Below, in pieces: positions 43,601-54,314 of a stretch of DNA of 64,000 bases. This DNA comes from Sepioteuthis lessoniana (Eukaryota; Mollusca; Cephalopoda; Myopsida; Loliginidae): positions 40,885,354 to 40,949,353 of the forward strand of contig OY757934.1 in NCBI GenBank assembly GCA_963585895.1, read 5' to 3'. Each line of letters begins with the position of its first letter. The first letter of the stretch is position 1. The position numbers were made by a program, and so were the translations under genes. The notes under the pieces were generated by a model that was not told the DNA's origin, searched no databases, and worked only from the letters and a program-made list of their open reading frames with translations.

Positions 43601-43830
43601 AAAAAGATAAGATCTGAGGAACATGAAAGTACTGTAATGCCAATCTTTGAAAAGAGGCTCGATGAATTGGAGATTAGAGGAAGAATCAAATCATCAAGGC
43701 CGCAGCACTACTAAAATTGGCTTGGATACTTAGGAGATTCCTGGGGAGATTTGCTGTTACCTAGAGAAAAACCATTAGTTAGAACTGGCCTGAAAAACAT
43801 GCATGGAGCAAAATGATAATAAAAAAACGT
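43601..43830 (+). mobile_element. LINE family D, 3' end, copy c
   Basis: Degenerate continuation: LRNMKVL, EKRLDELEIRGRI, then CTGGCCTGAAAAACATGCAT. Third tail head to tail with a and b. Confidence 0.7.
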
Positions 43831-43911
43831 CATTTCATTCTATGTTTGGCCGAGGACTTTTCTATATATTGATATCTCAGTAATTTTTTCCAATCTTTTA
43901 AAAACTCATAA

Positions 43912-43915
<4 letters not shown>

Positions 43916-43988
<73 letters not shown>

Positions 43989-44403
43989 GCTAGAGCTATT
44001 ATATAATCTGATAATAAATAAATAAATTTCAGTTTTTTATATATTTAATAGCATGGAAGCTTATATGCGACCACTGGTTTCATTCTGTCTTTATACGACA
44101 ATCCTCAGACAGATTATTATCCATGCATATATATATATATATATATATATATGAATTTGGATAACATGGACACAGAATCAACAGTCCGATCGCAGAGGCA
44201 AGAGAATGACAGTCAACAAGCGCTGTTGATTGTATCTACGCCATCCTAACTTAGACATATATACTCTATCAGAGATATTAAGCACTATTTATTAACATAG
44301 CAAACTACATATATATATATATATATATAGTAATCTATCTATCTATCTATCTATCTATATATATATATATAGTAATCTCTCTCTCTATATATATATATAT
44401 ATA
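43916..44403. repeat. (TA)n-rich region
   Basis: TA runs at 43916-43990, 44128-44152 and 44308-44403, the last with an ATCT block. Between them 44035-44125 contains GCGACCACTGGTTTCATTCT and ACGACAATCCTCAGACAG, unidentified. Confidence 0.9.
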
Positions 44404-45117
44404 TAAAGAATAATAACAAATTACGAAGTGTTTACTCACCAAAATTCATCTTTTTGTTCTTGTTGACTGTTTCTATTTTCTTTTCTTGTTCGTTTGCTGC
44501 AGAATAGAATGAATTTTTTTGTTTAAAGAAAATTCATGGAATGTCTTACGGTCTAGTGTCCTCGAAAGCACTAGTTCAAGAAAGAAAAAGCAGTGATGAG
44601 CTTGCTTATTAGGTACAGGGATGACCCCTTTGATACCACAAGCAACCTCTAACCTGTGCAATAGACTAAGTAAAGGTTAGTAAATGTTATAAGATTAAGA
44701 GAATAAAGCCACCATGAAAAATAAAACAATGTTTTTAAAAAAATACATTATACAATGGTCATTTAATAAATAAGGTGAATTTTGTAAGTAATAGAAAGAA
44801 CTATTTACTGATGTCACAGAAGACTGTCAACATGACCTTTATTGACTGATGCATCTAAAACTTTTTCGTTATCGAAGAGTCAGTGTGTTTCTATATCATA
44901 GACTGTTTTTTTCGACTTAGGCTTGTAATAGCAAACCGACGTTTGTAAACATTTTTAGGCTAAAACAAACTCCGTACACATTGTACATTTATCTGTAAAT
45001 TTAATTGAGTTTTCACTTTTCAGGCACTAAAAATTTCATGACAAACTTCTGTTCAAGTCTGGAGCACTTGGTTTGATTTGCTGCCATTTTGAATAGCTTA
45101 GCTTCAAAAGAAATATC
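44404..45117. other. No gene seen
   Basis: No element or exon recognised. Confidence 0.5.
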
Positions 45118-45285
45118 TTGGCGAGATATGGGTAAATAGTAGTGCAGACTGGGTTCTTCAGAGTTGGTGAGGCAACTAGTCTAGGAGAAGGAAAACTCTG
45201 AATTAAAACCTGTTAAACTCCGTTTAAAAATTGACCTTATGTCATATCCTGCCCGATCAGAGGGGTTGGTAAATATGTATCTTAG
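45118..45285 (+). mobile_element. SINE family 1, 3' half
   Basis: Starts in the core at TATGGGTAAATAGTAGTGCA, then GGCAACTAGTCTAGGAGAAG, CTGTTAAACTCCGTTTAAAA and CCTGCCCGATCAGAGGGGTT. Head absent. Confidence 0.88.
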
Positions 45286-45359
45286 CGAGATTAAAGTAAT
45301 TTTTGCCTTAAACCAATACTAAACAATGCATTTATGGAAAAATTCTGAAAAAAATTATT

Positions 45360-45665
45360 TTGTTTTGTTCAAAAAATTCTCCTTATTTATTGAATGAACC
45401 TTCTATATATAATAGGTATCTCTCAATAAAAAAATTCTCTTATCTATTTAACGACCCTCGTTGATAAATAGATAAATTCTCTTTATTTATTGAATGACTC
45501 TCGTATATATTATAAGTCCTTCCCAGTTTAAAAAAAAATTCTCTTATTAATTGAATGACTCTCGTAGACAGATGAATTATCATTTATTGAATAATCCTCG
45601 TATATATAATAAGTTCCTTTCAGTAAAAAAATCCTCTTATTTATTGAATGACCCTTGTAGATAGT
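45360..45665. repeat. About 62-bp minisatellite, five degenerate units
   Basis: Unit of the form AAATTCTCTTATTTATTGAA plus TGACTCTCGTATATAT and ATAAGTCCTTTCAG, repeated with indels. Confidence 0.82.
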
Positions 45666-45864
45666 TACACAGGAATCAGTTTTAGTTTTGCTCGCGCAGA
45701 AAATATGCGAGTCTAAAAGATAACGAGGTGGCAACGTAGAATGCAGGTTCTAAACCAAAAAGGATAAAAATAGCAACTTTGTCGTAGTTTACAAATGACC
45801 AATGTTTTTCTTTCTTAGTAATTACATTAAAAGATAAATTATAGAAATTATAATCGTATAACAA

Positions 45865-46183
45865 AACGCTGGAAGAAAAAGCAAGATGAGAATTATTCAA
45901 GAATACTACGTGCTGTTTTCGACAAATCTTGGAAGCAGCAACCAACAAAACAGCAGCTGTACGGTCACTTACCTCCCATCTCATAAACCATCTATGTAAG
46001 GCGAACAATACATTCTGGACACTGCTAGTGAAATAAGGAAGAACTTGAGCGACGTTCCCTTATGAACTCCTACTCATAGACATACCAGTGTTGACCGACA
46101 AGCAAAACCTTACATTCATTGACAGTGCTGACACTGGATACCGTCTAGAGGACTTAGCAAGACCGATAATCAATTAAACGGAT

Positions 46184-46245
<62 letters not shown>

Positions 46246-46290
46246 TAATGGGAATCCGTGTTGTCAGCACACTTTGATGATGATGATAAA
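45865..46290 (+). mobile_element. LINE family X, 3' end
   Basis: Broken frame: RIIQEYYVLFSTNLGSSNQ and QQLYGHLPPIS at 45950-45990, then GHC-like and LEDLARPIIN. Ends in GATGATGATGAT. A (GT)n(GA)n microsatellite (46182-46245) has expanded inside it where other copies read GGGAGAGAGTC. Confidence 0.82.
46182..46245. repeat. Compound (GT)n(GA)n microsatellite
   Basis: About 36 bases of GT then about 26 of GA, inside the LINE tail. Confidence 0.95.
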
Positions 46291-46961
46291 CATATATAAG
46301 GTTGAAAAAAAAAAAAAAGAAAAAAAAACAACTTACATGAAATCATATGATGAAGGGACGCGCTCTTCATGCAGCAAATTAGTCGCACAGATTCCTATTA
46401 CCGTAGTGAGTTTGATTCTCACTGAGTGATGCCTTGTACAAGACTTAGTTATGTTTAGTCACTATCTAAGAGGGAGGTGATCGGACATCAAACTAGGAAA
46501 TGACAGGTTTCTTTCTTTGTGTTCAATTCAGACCAAAATTTTAAATTGAGAAAATAAGAATTCTTCTTCAACTGAATTGGATCGAATTTTCGAATCATGT
46601 AAAATATGCACTATGTTTCTCTCCTTTTTTTTTCCAACTTTCTCGCTTTTTTTAGGTGTAAATTTGAGATGAGAAAAAGGCACATATTGTTGAAAGATCA
46701 TATTTCTGCTTCTCAACGAAAAAGACAAAAAAAAAAAAAAAAAAAAACAACAATAAAACAAACAAGAATTATTTTCAGTTTTTTGTTACATTGATTAGTT
46801 TATCACCTGTTTTCATTTCTTTGTTAATAAAACCACATGTTTTCTTGTTAAAAACTTCGTCCATTCAATAATTCTAGGAATAGTTCAAAGCTACTTCTTC
46901 GGTACAAACACATGTTAAAAAGCAAACAAAAATTAATAATCAATAATGTCACTATTGATAT
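46291..46961. other. No gene seen
   Basis: A-rich runs at 46306-46330 and 46724-46750. A weak tRNA-like patch near 46395-46425 was not strong enough to call. Confidence 0.5.
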
Positions 46962-47048
46962 GTTTGTACGTTCCAACGTTTTATTTGTTCCAACGGTGTA
47001 TATGTTCCAACGTTTTATATGTTCCAACGGTGTATATGTTCCAACACT
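46962..47048. repeat. About 19-bp tandem repeat, four to five units
   Basis: Units alternate GTTCCAACGTTTTAT(AT)T and GTTCCAACGGTGTATAT, giving a two-unit higher order of about 38 bases. Confidence 0.9.
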
Positions 47049-47577
47049 TCGTGCGAGTAGCAACGTATAACAGACTTTAATGTGTATTTATCTTGTTTGA
47101 ACGTACAATGTATTTGATGACACAAAATAGATTAATTGGTTTATTATTATGGTTATTGGTATATATAGTGCCGTTATGATTTTTTCGAAGGCTTTGTGTA
47201 TTTAGTTGTCGATGACAAAATTGTTTATTAATTGTAGTTTCGGTTACAGACAGGCCAGTAATCTCCGTTTTAAGATCTATTTATTTTATTTCATATTAAT
47301 TGTTAATATCTATTTTATAATAGAAAGTTTTTCGAGGAATATCGTACGTGAAAAAGAGATTAGTTGTTCTTTGTTAATAAAGTTTTTATTTTTTTTATAT
47401 TATCATTTCTTTTTCTTTTCATAACGGCCATCTTATAGCAATCTGGACATTATAGTTTAAAAGATGAGAAGTTGTACTTGTAGAATTTTTATTGTGAGGC
47501 AGTGAAAACTTTATAATCATTGTTGACAAAGAAATCAACAAGAGAGAGAGAAAGAGAGAGAAAGAGAGAGAGAGCTT
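47049..47577. other. No gene seen
   Basis: AT-rich. GA-rich patch at 47540-47573. Confidence 0.5.
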
Positions 47578-48025
47578 ATTTTATTGATTGACTGATTGAT
47601 TTTAACGGCATGTCAACTCATCTGGAGTTATTTTATGCCAAAAGACTCAGGAGTTTCGTACATTGTACATTTATATTTACATATTTTTGCGTTGTTTCGT
47701 AAGAGTTTTTTTTTTTGGTTCAAGGTTATATGATATCATGTATTCCTACCTAATACAAACAATTTTCCAACACATCTATTTGACCCTTAGATGAAACCCT
47801 AATGGGTATTAGCACTATGGGACTGAGAAGATCTGGAAGTATTCGCCATAAAGATGTCCTCCACACTTCCCAGATCTACAGAACTATTGCCTCACTAAAA
47901 TGCATCTGGTAAGATGCATTTTAGCGTCATATCCAGGATTCTTCTATTTTTTGGCGGGGTGTCTTATCCCTTTTGCAGGGGGATACAATCATCGTATTCG
48001 AAACCCCACCGACAGGGCAAAGGAA
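47578..48025 (+). repeat. Unclassified dispersed repeat R, near-complete copy
   Basis: Starts ATTGATTTTAACGGCATGTC, short internal array, then the GC-richer 3' block with GGGTATTAGCACTATGGGAC, CCCAGATCTACAGAACTAT, GGCGGGGTGTCTTATCCC and CATCGTATTCGAAACCCCAC. Confidence 0.8.
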
Positions 48026-48179
48026 GTTTAGTCTTAGTATTGAGTGCGTAATTGAATTCTAAGACGGAATTTATTACACTTCTTCAGTCGACCCGAAAAA
48101 TGTAGGAAACAAATAATTTACAAAAAAACAAAAATGTTAAAAAACCTTCAGTTTAGTAATCAGCCAGCACTTGCTTTGG

Positions 48180-48694
48180 TAAAACCCTATGGCCAAATAA
48201 ATGTCGTAAACAAACTCTTAGGGGAATGCCCTTTTCACACCAAACAACAACCAGTGAATTCCTACAAGAGAAAAAATCTTGTTACTTAGACCAAAGTGTA
48301 TTCAGAAATAATCTAAACAAATACACACACCTCTCGAAACTCCAATATGCCAAATTATACTCAAAAATATTTGGTTATTATGTCAGACCAACAGGGAAAA
48401 TGACTTGGAATGCTCAAAGCTTTAACTATAAAAATACAAACAAACAAAACCAATAACCAACAAAAAGCCAAACTAAAAGACCCAACGCTTAACAAGATCT
48501 TTCTTGGACATGGACAAACTTTTTATAATAATGATATTGACAACAAACTAGGTAAGGATGACAAAGACAAGAGGGCAAATTTGAAATGCAAAGTTTTTAT
48601 TTGGCGAATCGTACACGAGAATTGTTGGTTGGTCTACTCGTGGACCAAAGTGCAATCTGATTTGTTTTGCGCGTCTGGTCAGCTACCGGAATGA
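48180..48694 (+). other. Unidentified ORFs
   Basis: Frame 48226-48455 encodes SEFLQEKKSCYLDQSVFRNN followed by YAKLYSKIFGYYVRPTGKMT; another frame at about 48180-48290 reads VKPYGQINVVNKLLGECPFH. Composition is not low-complexity, but frames are short and no family is recognised. It may be a fragment of a transposon gene. Confidence 0.3.
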
Positions 48695-48900
48695 ATGTTG
48701 TTGCTTGTCAGTACGCGTCAGGGTACTGAGGTGCCGGAGCTGGTCTGTTGCGGGTCTGGAGATGTCAGTCTACTGAAGTGTAGGAACTGGTCTGCTGCAG
48801 GTCTGGATTCGTTTGCGGACTGAAATGTTGGAACTGATGTTGTGGGTCTGGTTGTGGGTCTGCTGCTCCATCGCTGCTGTTCCGTCATGTCCAGTGGTGC
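48695..48900 (+). repeat. Degenerate 45-50 base G/T-rich tandem repeat
   Basis: Three to four units of the form GAAGTGTAGGAACTGGTCTG with CTGCAGGTCTGGA, ending GTCCAGTGGTGCTG before GTAAGTCT. Confidence 0.75.
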
Positions 48901-48911
48901 TGGTAAGTCTT

Positions 48912-49120
48912 TCTACTCTGAAAAAGGGCTGTGAATAAGAAGACCAGAAATTGTTCTCAGATGACTTTCGGAATATCTCTGAAAAGAGCTGATTAGGTAG
49001 TTCTTACAAGAGCTGGTTCTGACTTTTGTAATTTAGCATTGAAAAATGCTGTTGAGTTAGTTAGCCTTGAAAAAAGGCTGTTGATAGACCTTTAGAATTT
49101 TTGCTCTGAAAAGAGCAGTG
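48912..49120. repeat. Array of six hairpins with GAAA loops
   Basis: Hairpins near 48915, 48975, 49000, 49035, 49063 and 49102. Three have perfect 6-bp stems with different sequence: AGCATT GAAA AATGCT, AGCCTT GAAAA AAGGCT and TGCTCT GAAA AGAGCA. On the minus strand they become stem-UUUC-stem, the shape of the histone mRNA 3' stem-loop; the third differs from that consensus (GGCTCT TTTC AGAGCC) only at the outer pair. No histone gene is present beside them. Confidence 0.75.
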
Positions 49121-49339
49121 TGAAATTGCAGCTGTTGATTGGGTGGATCCTGCGTCGGCTGCTGGCTGGAGCTTGTACATCAGTTGCTGGGTCTGTTGGA
49201 AGCTGTGGAAAAGGATCGGCGAAGGTATTCCGTCAATGCAAGCAGGGCTATGTGCAGATGTATCTATTTACCGAACCCTTCTGCCATGACCAGGATATGA
49301 CACAAGAAGAAGAGTAAAGCTGGTTTTGAATTCAGTTTT

Positions 49340-49550
49340 CTTTTTTAAGATCGGTTGCCTTATCAAGGCTAAAACACTCAGTCTGCCCAACTATTTTCTC
49401 ATAGCTGGCTGTGAATTTTAGAAGAGATAGATTTATGCCTTTCGCAAAGGCATTTGTGTGAAGTATAACCTAAACAGCGTTCAGGATTTGTACTCGGGTT
49501 GCAGATTTCATTTTATACGATGATTATCAGAACGTTAAATGCTTCTTCTA
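49340..49550 (-). mobile_element. SINE family 1, inverted
   Basis: Minus strand: B-box GAGTACAAATCCTGAACGC-like, core AAAGGCATAAATCTATCTCT, and the GGCAACC-like end near 49340. Diverged. Confidence 0.75.
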
Positions 49551-49621
49551 TAAAATTCACTCACTACGTCAGATTGAAGATGTAATCGATCCACTATAGT
49601 AAATAGTAGAGCTCTTAGCAA

Positions 49622-49690
49622 CTTTGGTTGGTTGGTTGGTTTACGGCATACCAACCCTTATTGGGCCATTTAATGCTAAAATTAATTTTT
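49622..49690 (-). mobile_element. Isolated SINE 2/3-type 3' tail
   Basis: GGTTGGTTTACGGCATACCA and GGGCCATTTAATGCTAAA are the reverse of the shared SINE tail, here without a SINE head. Confidence 0.6.
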
Positions 49691-49727
49691 TTGCAATGGA
49701 TTATTACTATATAATGATAATAATAGA

Positions 49728-50005
49728 GGAGGTGCCCGTGGTGTAATGGTTATCGTCGCAGGAAATGGACACGGCGACACGAGTTCAAATCCTGGACGAG
49801 ACTGATTGCATTTCACATAGCACTAATACTCTTGGGAAAGGTATAAATCTAATTATTCTCCCTCCAGCTATGGGTAAATAGTAGGGCAGACTAGGTTCTT
49901 CAGCCTTGGTAAGGCAACTAGTCTAGGCAACTAGTCTCTGAATTCAAACCTGTTAAACTCCGCTTAAAAATTGATCTTGTGTCGAGCGGAGGGGTTGGGT
50001 AAATA
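49728..50005 (+). mobile_element. tRNA-derived SINE, family 1, best copy
   Basis: A-box CCCGTGGTGTAATGGTTATC, B-box ACGAGTTCAAATCCTGG, core CTTGGGAAAGGTATAAATCT and CCAGCTATGGGTAAATAGTA, then GGCAACTAGTCTAGG with a small local duplication, CTGTTAAACTCCGCTTAAAA, and end GAGCGGAGGGGTTGGGTAAA. A run of ATAATGATAATAATAATTAG follows. Confidence 0.93.
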
Positions 50006-50412
50006 TGATAATGATAATAATAATTAGAAGAAGAAGAAGAAGGTAGCAAATTGAAATACATCAGCTCATATGAACACAACAGAAAGGCTGAATGGATAAA
50101 TAACACGAAAAAAGGATTACAAGGACATGAAGAAAGCTCCGAGGCGAACATGTATCTGGACTTGCTTAGAGAAATACACAAGAAATTGGAAAACGCCAGA
50201 CCATGATGGCGTTCATGGATTCTAGTTGAAAAATTCACGTCCATCCACGACAGACTGTTTCAGAAACTGAATAAATGTCTACGAGAATACCCGAATGGAT
50301 GACGAGGGGGAAAACTACCCAGATTCATTACCCCCCCCCCAAGGAACCTTCCCAAGCAACTATAGACCGATAATGTGTTCACCAATGATGTGGAAGATCC
50401 TAAATGTACAGA

Positions 50413-50885
50413 TAAGAAAAGAGGTAGTTCTATTTCAAACAATTCAGTTTAGCATGAGTAAACAGTTTAATTGTCAAAAACGTTTCTAATTCAAGCTATT
50501 CAGTTTATTCAAACAGTTCTAGTTCAACCAATTCAGTTTAGTGTAAGTATAGATTTTGTTTACACACTGTTAAATGTCAAAATAGTTCTATATTAAACAA
50601 TTCAATTTAGCATAAGTACAATTTCAATGTTATAAACAGTTCCATTTCAAACAATTCAGTTGAGCATTAGTACACAGTTAAGTTCTATCTAACCCATAGA
50701 TAGGGCCCTATCAGGTGCTACCACTTCTGGGAGCGATGGTAATGAAGGAGTGTTCCACATTCCTCAAGAGATTGTTTAGTGTCATACCCAGGACACTTGT
50801 TGGGGGGCGGGGGTCTTAACCCCCTGCAAAGGTGCAGTCGGTGTATTTTACAGTCCCAGACTAGACAACCTTTTATATGTAGACT
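50413..50885 (+). repeat. Repeat R inserted in LINE D
   Basis: Units TAGTTCTATTTCAAACAATT, CAGTTTAGCATGAGT and similar repeat five to six times, then the 3' block: GGGCCCTATCAGGTGCTACC, TTTAGTGTCATACCCAGGAC, GGTGCAGTCGGTGTATTTTA. The LINE RT reading is broken here and resumes beyond it, so R moved in after the LINE. Confidence 0.82.
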
Positions 50886-51367
50886 AGCATATCCTCATGG
50901 AGGTAAAAATAAGGCAGAAAGTGTAGTCATGGCATGAATAGACTATAAAAAAGCATACGACATGGTACTACAAACTTGGAAGATAGAATGTCTGAAAATA
51001 TCTAAGATATACGAGATAATCATAAACTTCATTTCAAAAACTCTAGGGAACTTGGAAACGGGATTAGTAGCAAGAGAACAAACCCTAGCAGAAATTAAAA
51101 TACAAAGAGGCATCTTCCAGGGACACTCACTCTTGTGTCACGTGGTATCCCACAAATTCCAAACAGGAAGACAACATGGCGGCAGAGCCACGTGCGAGAT
51201 ATAAACGACATAGTCGCTCGCAGAGTGAGAAAGTGGAAAGGAAAGAAGCGAAGGTTCCACAAATCAATAAACAAAAAGACAAAGGGACCAGTCATCAGGG
51301 AAAGGACAAAACTCCAAAGAATAATGGGAATAAATTCCCTGATACTTATTGAGAAGATAAGAGAAAG

Positions 51368-51757
51368 ATGAGAGGACCCTCACAAATGGCTAAGAAAGAA
51401 TTTAAGAAGGGCGACGAAGTCCTGCTACTATCCCCGAATAAAGGACCACACTGGGGTGGACGATATATAGGTCCCTACGTAATATCACAGAGAATGGACA
51501 AGAGGACATATAGAATCGATACCCACGAGGGAAAGAAGAAGACACAAGTGTGTCACGCAAACAAGTTAAAGAGATATGTCCGTCAAGAAGGCCCACCTCA
51601 CAAAATTAAGAACTCGGAAACGCCGAATAAATTCGAGGAAAAATTAAGCCAGTTGTCTGTTTCAGAGAGAGGACTTAGAGAAATTAATAAAAAAATACCC
51701 AGGTTTATTTCTCTTACGTCCTACGAAAATGTAGTAGCGGAATATTCTTTCGTGGTT

Positions 51758-51817
<60 letters not shown>

Positions 51818-51820
51818 TAA
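51368..51820 (+). pseudogene. Integrase C-terminal (GPY/F) fragment
   Basis: The frame reads FKKGDEVLLLSPNKGPHWGG, RYIGPYVISQRMDKRTYRID, CHANKLKRYVRQEGPP: the SH3-like GPY/F module that follows the catalytic core of Gypsy integrases. The catalytic core is absent upstream. The C-terminal end runs into an Arg/Glu string from the (GA)n tract. Confidence 0.82.
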
Positions 51821-52232
51821 AGGAGAGGAATTCTCGTCCCCAATGTTGAAATATGAGAGGGACGAAAAGGAGGTTCGTCAACAAGTGACGAAGAGGGGAA
51901 AGAGAGAAAAGAAAAGGAAATTTTCTCCCCAAAGCTTGATAATTAAAATTATAAAGTCGTCAAAAGTGACGAAGAAAGAAAGAAAGAAAAAGGGATTTAC
52001 CTCCTTAAGGTTGAAACATGATACGGCCAAAAAGCCGGGAGAGAAAAAGAAAGGAAGACAAGATTAAAGAAAAAGAAAGGGAGAGAGAGAGAGAAAGAAA
52101 GAGAAGAGGAATTGTCTTCCTCTATGGTGAAAATTAGGAAGGACGAAAAAAGAAAAAGGAAAGAATTCGTCAAAGCGTGAAGAAGAAAGGGGATAAAAGA
52201 AAAGTAAAAGGAAAGCATAAACCTTCCCATGT
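51595..52232 (+). repeat. Purine-rich degenerate tandem repeat with (GA)n
   Basis: After a (GA)n tract (51761-51812) about four degenerate units of roughly 100 bases follow, each with a GAATT-TC-TCCCC-like start, a GGTTGAAA-ATGA-like middle and GTCAA-GTGACGAAGA. Nearly all purine-rich on this strand. Confidence 0.65.
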
Positions 52233-52877
52233 ATATGAATGATATTAAGACATTTGCAAAGAATGAAAATGAACTAGAAACTCTTATATAAAATATTAGA
52301 TTCTACAGCCAAGATATTGGAATGGAATTTGGGATTGAAAATGTGCTATGCTTATAATGAAAAAAAAAAAAAAAAAGAAAAGAAAAGATATGAAAAGAAA
52401 CAAGAGAAGGAATAGAACTGCTTAATCAGAAGGCCTAAGAAAACTTGGAGAAAAAGAAAAACTACAAATACCCGGGAATATCAGAAGCAGAAACCATCAA
52501 GCAAACAGATATGAAAAAAAAAAGTAAGAAAGGGATATCTCAGAATAACAAAAAAATCTTCTCGAAACCAAACTCTACAGCAAAAATCTCATCAAAGGAA
52601 TAAATACTTGTTAGTTTCTCTTGTAAGATACTTCGGACTCTTCTTAAAATGGACAAAGGAGTAACTCTGATAGATGAACCAAAGAACAAGAAAACTGACG
52701 ACGATGCACAAGGTCTTCCACCCGAGATATGATACAGACAGTGTGTCAAGAAAAGAAGGAGGAAGAGGACACCTCAATATTGAGGATTACGTAGATGCAA
52801 CAGTTCAAGAACCTGGGTGACAAAGAAAGATTGATTACACCAGGCAACAACAGCAATATCAACTTAAGAATAAACAG

Positions 52878-53111
52878 TGTTATATACCGTATCTATGAAC
52901 ATTAATGTGTATGTTCCATTCCTCATAAATACATTGAACACTATTGTGAAGGAGGTAATTACTCTGACTAAGTAGTCACCACTAGCAGTGGGTACCTTCC
53001 ATACGCTGCTGGCAAGTATTGTATTTTATTAATGTTATAAAGATTTCCATTTCCTTTCCAGCCTCCGTTTTGGTCATTTTTCATTCAGTAACCTTTGGTT
53101 AGGTTACAACA
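52878..53111 (+). mobile_element. Short LTR-like element (TG...CA, 234 bp)
   Basis: Starts TGTTATATACCGTATCTATG and ends GGTTAGGTTACAACA. A second copy starts identically at 62361. No coding capacity. Likely a solo LTR or TRIM. It contains the unoccupied CTAT site that in the other copy holds the 1054-bp LTR. Confidence 0.7.
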
Positions 53112-53765
53112 AATAGTCAAACAACAAACAAAAATTCTAGAAAAGAAAAATATGAAGAAAAATAACTGTATGGATACTTAAAGAGACTAACTAAAGAAAT
53201 TACACCACCTGAACATAATTAAGAAGGCGAAACCTGAAAAGAGAAACTGAATCTCTTTTAATAACAGCACAAAATGATGTTAATAATATAAAAGCAAAAA
53301 TTGATAATACACGGAACAATCGCAACTGTAGATTTTGTGGTGACTGATGAAACAGTTAATCCCATCATGAGCGAATGCTGCAAACGGACACAAAAAGAAT
53401 ACAAGAAAAGAAATGACTGGGTGGGAAAAGAGTCCTCTGGGAATAGTGCAAGACATTAAAATTTGAACATATGTACAAACCAGAATCTCTCCTAGAAAAT
53501 GGGACTCATAAAATTCTCTGGGTCTTTAAATTATAAACGGATTCTTGAGTCTCGGCCAGAAGACCAGACCTTGTGTTAACATGGTCTGATCTTAACAAGA
53601 ACAAAAAATTTGCTATCAAGTGGATTCTACCGTTTTAGTGGATCAGATAGTGAAAATAAAAGAAAACAAAAAGATAGAAAATACAAGGATCTTGCAAGAC
53701 AGCTAAAAAGCGATATAACATGAATGTGTGGATGATACTGATCATTTAGAAATAATTTTGTGGAC

Positions 53766-54034
53766 TAGATAATCAGCTTTCGAAATCTAGGCTTTTTGAC
53801 CTTTAACACAAATAATACATCTGAAAGAGATAATTCCTCCCCAGTGGGAGAGGATTGGGGAAGAATTCAGTCTTTTATTAGTTGTTGTTAACGGTCATTT
53901 CAGTAATTCAGATCTTGCACCAATTTTGATCTCATCTTTGGATTTTACAAGTATTTTGTTTAGCAGCTCTTTAATCAGTCAGGCTGTTGAGATTTCCACA
54001 GAAGTAACAGTTTTTATGTTTGCTTCCTGGTAAT
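53766..54034. other. No gene seen
   Basis: No feature recognised. Confidence 0.5.
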
Positions 54035-54312
54035 AGAGGTTAACTGTTGACTGACTGATTTAAACAGCATATCAACTCGTGTAGGGTTATTGTATACCTC
54101 GATGCAAGAGAATCGCGTTCGCTGTACGTCAATATTCACATTGTTTTATTTAGTTGTTTCTTAAGAGCCTTTTTTGCACGCATGATATCAAGTATTCCTA
54201 TCTAATACAAATAATTTGCTCACAGTTGTATGGTTTCAAGAATTCCACTCTAATTGAAATAATTTCATAAAACTTTTTCTGTTCAATAATAACCATTTGT
54301 TTGCACAGAGTT
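54035..54312 (+). repeat. Repeat R, 5' part
   Basis: GACTGATTTAAACAGCATAT then CGTGTAGGGTTATTG, GCAAGAGAATCGCGTTCGCT, and units with GGTTTCAAGAATTCCACTC. The 3' block is absent; the copy is cut at the next element. Confidence 0.78.
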
Positions 54313-54314
54313 AT

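Larger units (their letters stand above)
51134..52232 (+). mobile_element. LTR-retrotransposon remnant inserted in LINE D
   Basis: Begins TTGTGTCACGTGGTATCCCA, close to the start of the solo LTR at 62380 (TGTCACGCGATATCCC). It contains an integrase C-terminal frame (51368-51820) and a purine-rich 3' part. The LINE reading stops before it and resumes after it at about 52233. Large internal parts are missing. Confidence 0.65.
50025..53765 (+). mobile_element. LINE family D, long broken copy with nested insertions
   Basis: RT landmarks in order: SNYRPIMCSPMMWKIL (about 50355-50400), DYKKAYDMVLQTWKIECLKI (50940-50995), KIQRGIFQGHSL (51098-51133), then YMNDIKTFAKNE (about 52240), RKLTTMHKVF-like (52690), CRFCGD with the finger (53325-53390) and the tail. 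The coding parts are interrupted by repeat R (50413-50885), an LTR-element remnant (51134-52232) and a short LTR-like element (52878-53111). Many stops and shifts. Confidence 0.85.

Noticed and set aside
43118..43689. Long minus-strand ORFs of 116 and 191 residues
   Set aside because: Antisense of LINE D tails; the plus strand carries the conserved protein reading.
48912..49120. Histone gene 3' ends
   Set aside because: No histone coding sequence on either strand nearby; the hairpins are tandem and imperfect.
49728..49800. Functional tRNA gene
   Set aside because: A- and B-boxes are present but the cloverleaf is imperfect and the unit continues into a SINE body repeated many times.
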